Positions 60,017 to 64,000 of a DNA stretch of 64,000 bases are shown here, piece by piece; the stretch's first letter is position 1, and each line of letters opens with the position of its first letter. A program made the position numbers and the translations under genes. The DNA is from Kitagawia praeruptora. Lineage: Eukaryota; Streptophyta; Magnoliopsida; Apiales; Apiaceae. The notes beneath the pieces are model-generated. The model was not told where the DNA came from. It ran no database searches and saw only the letters and a program-made list of their open reading frames with translations. The stretch lies in contig CM075345.1 of assembly GCA_037693485.1 (NCBI GenBank), positions 389,501 through 453,500 of the forward strand, written 5' to 3'.

Positions 60017-61528
60017 ATCATATTTGTCCAGCTAAATGACGTTAACGATAGCGCTTCATGGGAGGCAACCCATGTGTTTCGATATATTTAGGTATGACTT
60101 CTGCTATTCCTCGTATTTACTTCCATTCAATGAGGACATTGAATATTTTAAGTTTGGGGGTGATTTGGGGGATTAGTAGTTGTATTTATTGTTGTATTAT
60201 GTGTTCATATAGGATATCATGCTTTGCATAGTAGTGGTAGTTCATGCATGATTGTTTTGTTTGTGTTATCTATGTTTGTTTCATATAGGACATTCTGTTT
60301 TTATTTTCGTATACTATGTGAGTTCATTCTAGTTCCATTTTCATGGCATGCATGTTTCATGATCCCTTAGGACGAGCTATTTCTGATTGGTAGGTAGATG
60401 TTTAATTCAGTGTGGTGATGATGAGTATAGGGTTGATTTATAGTTTCTATGAAACTGACTTGCATGTTACGGGAACAAAATTTTTACACAGACTCATTGG
60501 GTGATTTTGGGCTAGGTTAGGGTCATGCTTGTTTGGATATTTTGAGATTTAATCACTTGATTATATTTAAAATTTTCATTATTCCTTTGATGGCGTAGGA
60601 GTACTAAAGTCCAAGTTTGGGGGAAACTAGGGATTTCATGCTAATCGTTAATTGTAAATAATGGCTAGGTGTCAAATGGCTAGTAGATGGCTCATATTTA
60701 TATGAGTAGTCTAGGGTTGGAAATGAGAAGGCTCATTCCAGATTGCATATATAAAAAAAGTCAAAAAAAAGAAAGAAAAAAAAGAGTCAAAGTTCAATTG
60801 TTAAATGCAAAATTAGCCACGGGTGAGCTCTTTAATACTCGAGTAATTAAGTCTGAGGGGACTTAGTCCTAGTAACCTAAAGCCCTTGTGGTTTGGGATT
60901 GCTGACCTAACACTCGCTACATGGGTATTATTGTATAAGCCTTTTGGGGTCTCTTTCATTGCACGGTTAAATAAGCATGCGTATTGTATATAGTATTATG
61001 TGTCGTAGTAATAAAGCATGAGTACCTGCCTAACTTGAATGAGGATGGAGGTGTTTCTAGGTTATGAAGTGTCTACAGTTTATTCTATTTATAAACCTGT
61101 GATTGTCTTGGCGAAGGACATGTATGATTTTTGACCTAGTTTTGGGAGTATTTCTGATGAGCATTGCACACACGCACGTTTCTGTTCTTGTATTGTTAGT
61201 ATACGGGGACTTAGTCGAGCTCTGCTTGGATTTGTTGCATTCTTTGAGATATTTGCTTGTTAGTTGGTTTTGGTGAGTTTGAAGGGGATCTTTGCATTTT
61301 TCATATTAGTTGCATTCATGCATTGCATTGCATTAGGTTAAATGGATTTTGTGGGTACATTCGCTATAGGCCCTCACGAGACCTTACTCGTCCACTAGGG
61401 CTGCCTAGTGGTTTAAAGAGCTTGTTGCATATGCCAAATGCAACCGTGATCATCTACGGAAGTGGTACTAGTTAGTTAGTTGTAATTGTTTATGCTTGAG
61501 GACAAGCGTCGGTTTAAGTTTGGGGGTA
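60017..61528 (+). other. Non-coding tail of element D with repeated purine-tract cassettes
   Basis: Starts with the Athila-style TGGGAGGCAACCCA hairpin (near 60058-60074). It holds three copies of AAGTTTGGGGG (60150-60160, 60613-60623, 61516-61526); the first and last follow a GAGGACA motif by about 15 bases. The last is the functional purine tract next to the 3' LTR. An A-rich run lies near 60750-60786. No RT, integrase or envelope-like frame is present. Confidence 0.75.
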
Positions 61529-62529
61529 TGATAAGTGGATTTTATATCCACTTGGATCGCTTCAATTCGGCTTAAATTGATTATCTTGGACTCAAGTTTG
61601 TGGTAGTTTTGATATGTTTTTGTTAGTTATGCAGGTTTGCGAATTATCGATTAGGGTTGATGTTTTCGTTGATTTGGAGAGTTGAATTCTAGCATTGAAA
61701 CAAATTACGTTTCCTAAACTGATTCTGTTTTTAAGGAAAATTCGTAGCTGACTTTTCTTCAGTATTTCTGGGCCGTTCCAGTTGTATTTAGACATCTGGA
61801 GCACTTTAGAATGATAGAGAATCTCGTTAGCTTCGCGTGGACTGTAAGATCGCCCAAAATGGAATTGTAGAACTCAAGATATGACCAAAACAAAAATCCG
61901 AAATCTGGCAGAATTTCTACGCGCTGAGAGCACGTAATCACGCGCTTGGAGCGCGTGGAACAGCGAGTTTGTGCGCTGGGAGCGCGTGATTCCGCCTGAA
62001 AATTCTAGAAATTCCTATTTTGCCTTTATTCGAAGTGTAATTGTATTTTTGGTATTAAAACCTATTTCTAGTTGTATTAGAGGTTAATTTTCTTGTTTGG
62101 CAAGATATCTAGGCCTATAAAAACACATCTTACCCTTGTAAAAGGGATCGTTTTTTTACTGTAACATAGAATTGCAAGGGAGAAAAGGAGAAGGAGAATC
62201 AACGCTCATGACAAGCAACGGATCAAGATCTACTTCATCTTTTGTGTTCTTTTTCTATTAATATTATTACTTCCATTCATACTTGGTTTAATATCATGTT
62301 TTCATCAAATCCCATGGTGACGAACGGTCCAATTATGAACTAATCGTTGTCATTGGATTCTAACGGATTTATTAATGTAACTTTGTAGTTTGATTGCTTT
62401 AAAGATATATGTGTGGTGAATTCTTGATATCCTCGTATGGTTAATCTTAATGCTTTTAGATGCGTAGCTAACATCTAAATTGAATTGTTAATCTCTTGTG
62501 AAGTGAAAGTGGATCTTGAGATTTAGAAC
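61529..62529 (+). repeat. 3' LTR of element D, first 1001 bp, cut by element E
   Basis: Starts TGATAAGTGGATTTTATATC after the purine tract. Parallels 40229-41230 with roughly 48 differences by eye. TATA-like box at 62115-62123. It stops at AGAAC where copia element E begins; the remaining ~570 bp should follow E outside the window. Confidence 0.92.
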
Positions 62530-62828
62530 TGTAGAAGCCAAAACAGATAACTCAACTCACACACAGACTTAATACTTTAGCTTGTATGTAAACGATAGAG
62601 AGAGTACTAAAAGCAGATGCCTTCTTGATTGATTAAGATAACAAAGGAAATAACAGTACTTAAAGGAAAACAGAAAACAAGATAAACGATAAACTAGCTA
62701 CTTCTTCTCCTAACAACTTTCAACCACATCCACTTCCTAACCTACCCATACGACCAAGTCATTTATTCCTACAAACTAGGGTGACATCTGCATAATATAA
62801 ATAAGCCACATTTCAAATTAAACCAACA
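62530..62828 (-). repeat. 3' LTR of element E (299 bp)
   Basis: Plus-strand ends TGTAGAAGCC and AACCAACA. Followed at 62829-62841 by the purine tract (minus strand TTAGGAGGGAATA). The second LTR is outside the window, so the boundary rests on the break in LTR D and the TG...CA ends. Confidence 0.8.
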
Positions 62829-62837
62829 TATTCCCTC

Positions 62838-64000
62838 CTAATTTGAAACGGGTTTCTGTAAACTTTTTATACCCAGCAAGGCACGCATCTTCTCAAACTT
62901 AATAGTAGTCATTGCCTTCGTCAACACATCTGCGCGTTGCTCCTCAGTGTTCACGTACCTGATAACAATTTCCCCTCGTTCAACACATTCGCGAATGAAG
63001 TAATAGCGAATGTCTATGTGTTTACTCCTTCCATGAAATACAGGGTTCTTCGCCAAATCAATCGCAGATTTATTGTCCACATATATGATCACAGGACCAA
63101 GTTTGCACCTGATTATTTCACTCAGTAAGTTCCTTAGCCAAACACCTTGACAAGCCGCACCAGTTGCCACCATGAATTCTGCTTCACACGAAGACAAAGC
63201 CACGCATCTTTGCTTCTGTGAAACCCAAGTTATGAGACTTTCATCCAAGTAGAATGCCACTATTCCTGTACTCCTTCGATCCTCGATGTTCCCATCAAAA
63301 TCACTGTCCGAAAAACCAGACAAGATGTAGTTGCCAGCCCCTTTCGAATAGATCAACCCATAATCCAATGTCCCTTTTATGTATCTCAGAATTCACTTGA
63401 CTTCCGTTTGATGCAATGCAGTTGGGCATTCCATGTATCTGTTAACTATTCCGACAACATATGCTATGTCCGGACGCGTATGCACCAAGTATCTCAGCCC
63501 ACCTATTACACTCTTGAATTGGGTGGGATTCACAGCGTTTCCCTTCTCGTCCTTGTCAATCTGAATCTTTGTCTCCATGGGATATTTAACTGACCTGTAG
63601 TCAGCCATTCCAGCTCTCTCAAGCAATTTCTTTGCATATGCCGTCTGTGTAAGTTCAATTTTCCCCTCCAGTTGACTCACCTCTATTCCCAAGTAATACG
63701 ACAACTTGCCTAAATCACTCATCTCCCATCTGCTTCTTAAACTTCTTGATACTTGAGACACTAGTTCCGATAATTAGCATATCGTCCACATAAACACCAA
63801 TGACCAATGCTTCATCTCCCTCTTGTTTTATATATACGGCATGCTCATAGGGGCACTTGCTAAAACCCAAGCTCAAAAGATATTTGTTCAATCTGGCATA
63901 CCATGCACGCGGTGCCTGACGTAGCCCATACAACGCCTTAATAAGTCTATACACCAAGTGCTCTTTTCCTTCTTTAATAAAGCCTTCCGGCTGTGAAACA
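62838..64000 (-). pseudogene. copia RT and RNase H of element E, broken and partial
   Basis: Minus-strand reading from the right edge: the RT palm with LYGLRQAPRAWY and the YVDD site (63778-63792), then DLGKLSYYLGIEV, and the KSVIGGLRYLVHTRPDIAY block. RNase H follows with SDSDFDG, SSCEAEF, DNKSAIDLAKNPVFHGRSKH and a final ADVLTK, ending at TAA 62838-62840, next to the purine tract. Two lesions are visible: a frameshift near 63720-63730 just after the palm, and a TGA at 63393-63395 (W to stop by context). The RT is otherwise well preserved. Gag, protease and integrase would lie beyond the window. Confidence 0.9.

Larger units (their letters stand above)
40229..62529 (+). mobile_element. Element D: Athila-like (Ty3/gypsy) gag-protease element, non-autonomous
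   Basis: 5' LTR 40229-41802, PBS 41809-41826, gag-protease frame 41944-60016 (split by element C), a non-coding tail 60017-61528, and a 3' LTR beginning at 61529 and cut by copia element E at 62530. Without C, the internal region is about 4.46 kb. Gag, the CX2CX3HX4C knuckle and the DLGAS protease site match Athila-type elements. Neither RT, RNase H, integrase nor an envelope-like frame is present, so D depends on a partner. LTR copies differ by roughly 5% over the first kilobase. The left flank CTCAA is in LTR F. Confidence 0.9.
62530..64000 (-). mobile_element. Element E: Ty1/copia retrotransposon, partial at window end
   Basis: A minus-strand copia element whose 3' LTR is at 62530-62828, followed inward by a purine tract and RNase H/RT remains, running off the right edge. 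It interrupts the 3' LTR of D after AGAAC, the predicted target-site duplication. Its LTR and pol sequence differ clearly from copia element H, so it is another family. Confidence 0.88.

Noticed and set aside
60017..61528. Envelope-like ORF expected in some Athila elements
   Set aside because: No long frame is present in this tail; the best frame is 72 codons with no signal or membrane pattern of note.

Overview
This window is nuclear DNA of a flowering plant, probably a eudicot. It is AT-rich and made almost entirely of nested LTR retrotransposons around one short host island. The case rests on Ty3/gypsy chromovirus (Tekay/Del-like), Athila-like and Ty1/copia coding remains, primer-binding sites (PBS) for plant tRNAs, a non-autonomous hAT element with a perfect 8-bp target-site duplication (TSD), and a spliced plant-type Myb/SANT-like gene. 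I see no bacterial-type gene, rRNA or tRNA gene, or CRISPR array.

Layout, left to right. (A) 1-14867, minus strand: a gypsy element with about 4.86-kb LTRs and a decayed pol; its left LTR runs off the window. A sits inside the 5' LTR of (B) 14868-26601, plus strand: a Tekay/Del-like chromovirus whose gag-pol frame is interrupted only by two nonsense codons. B in turn interrupts a copia protease fragment (26602-26967). (H) 27130-30619, minus strand: a complete-ended but gag-less copia element with TSD ATACG. The host island at 30625-38724 holds four small MITE-like elements, the hAT element (32258-33129) and the only host gene I can support, a three-coding-exon Myb/SANT-like gene (35319 down to 33964). 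(F) 38725-40228 is an old, short, non-autonomous LTR element cut by (D), an Athila-like element (40229-62529) that has gag and protease but no reverse transcriptase or integrase. D carries two later insertions: (C) 41992-57260, plus strand, in its gag and with TSD ACGAT, and (E) 62530 to the window end, a copia element on the minus strand, in its 3' LTR.

Nesting and LTR divergence (counted by eye) give one order of events: F oldest (well over 10% differences), D (about 5%), H (about 3-4%), B (about 0.6%), A (about 7 differences in 4.36 kb), C (about 3 in 4.87 kb).

The most interesting system is the A/C family. Both copies are very young by their LTRs, yet their internal regions carry the same ancestral stop codons in a fossil gypsy pol, apparently with two reverse-transcriptase fossils in tandem. 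The family therefore seems to be a dead-pol, giant-LTR parasite that is still being mobilised in trans. Just downstream of its TATA box is an array of palindromic AATATTCATT repeats that would be transcribed.
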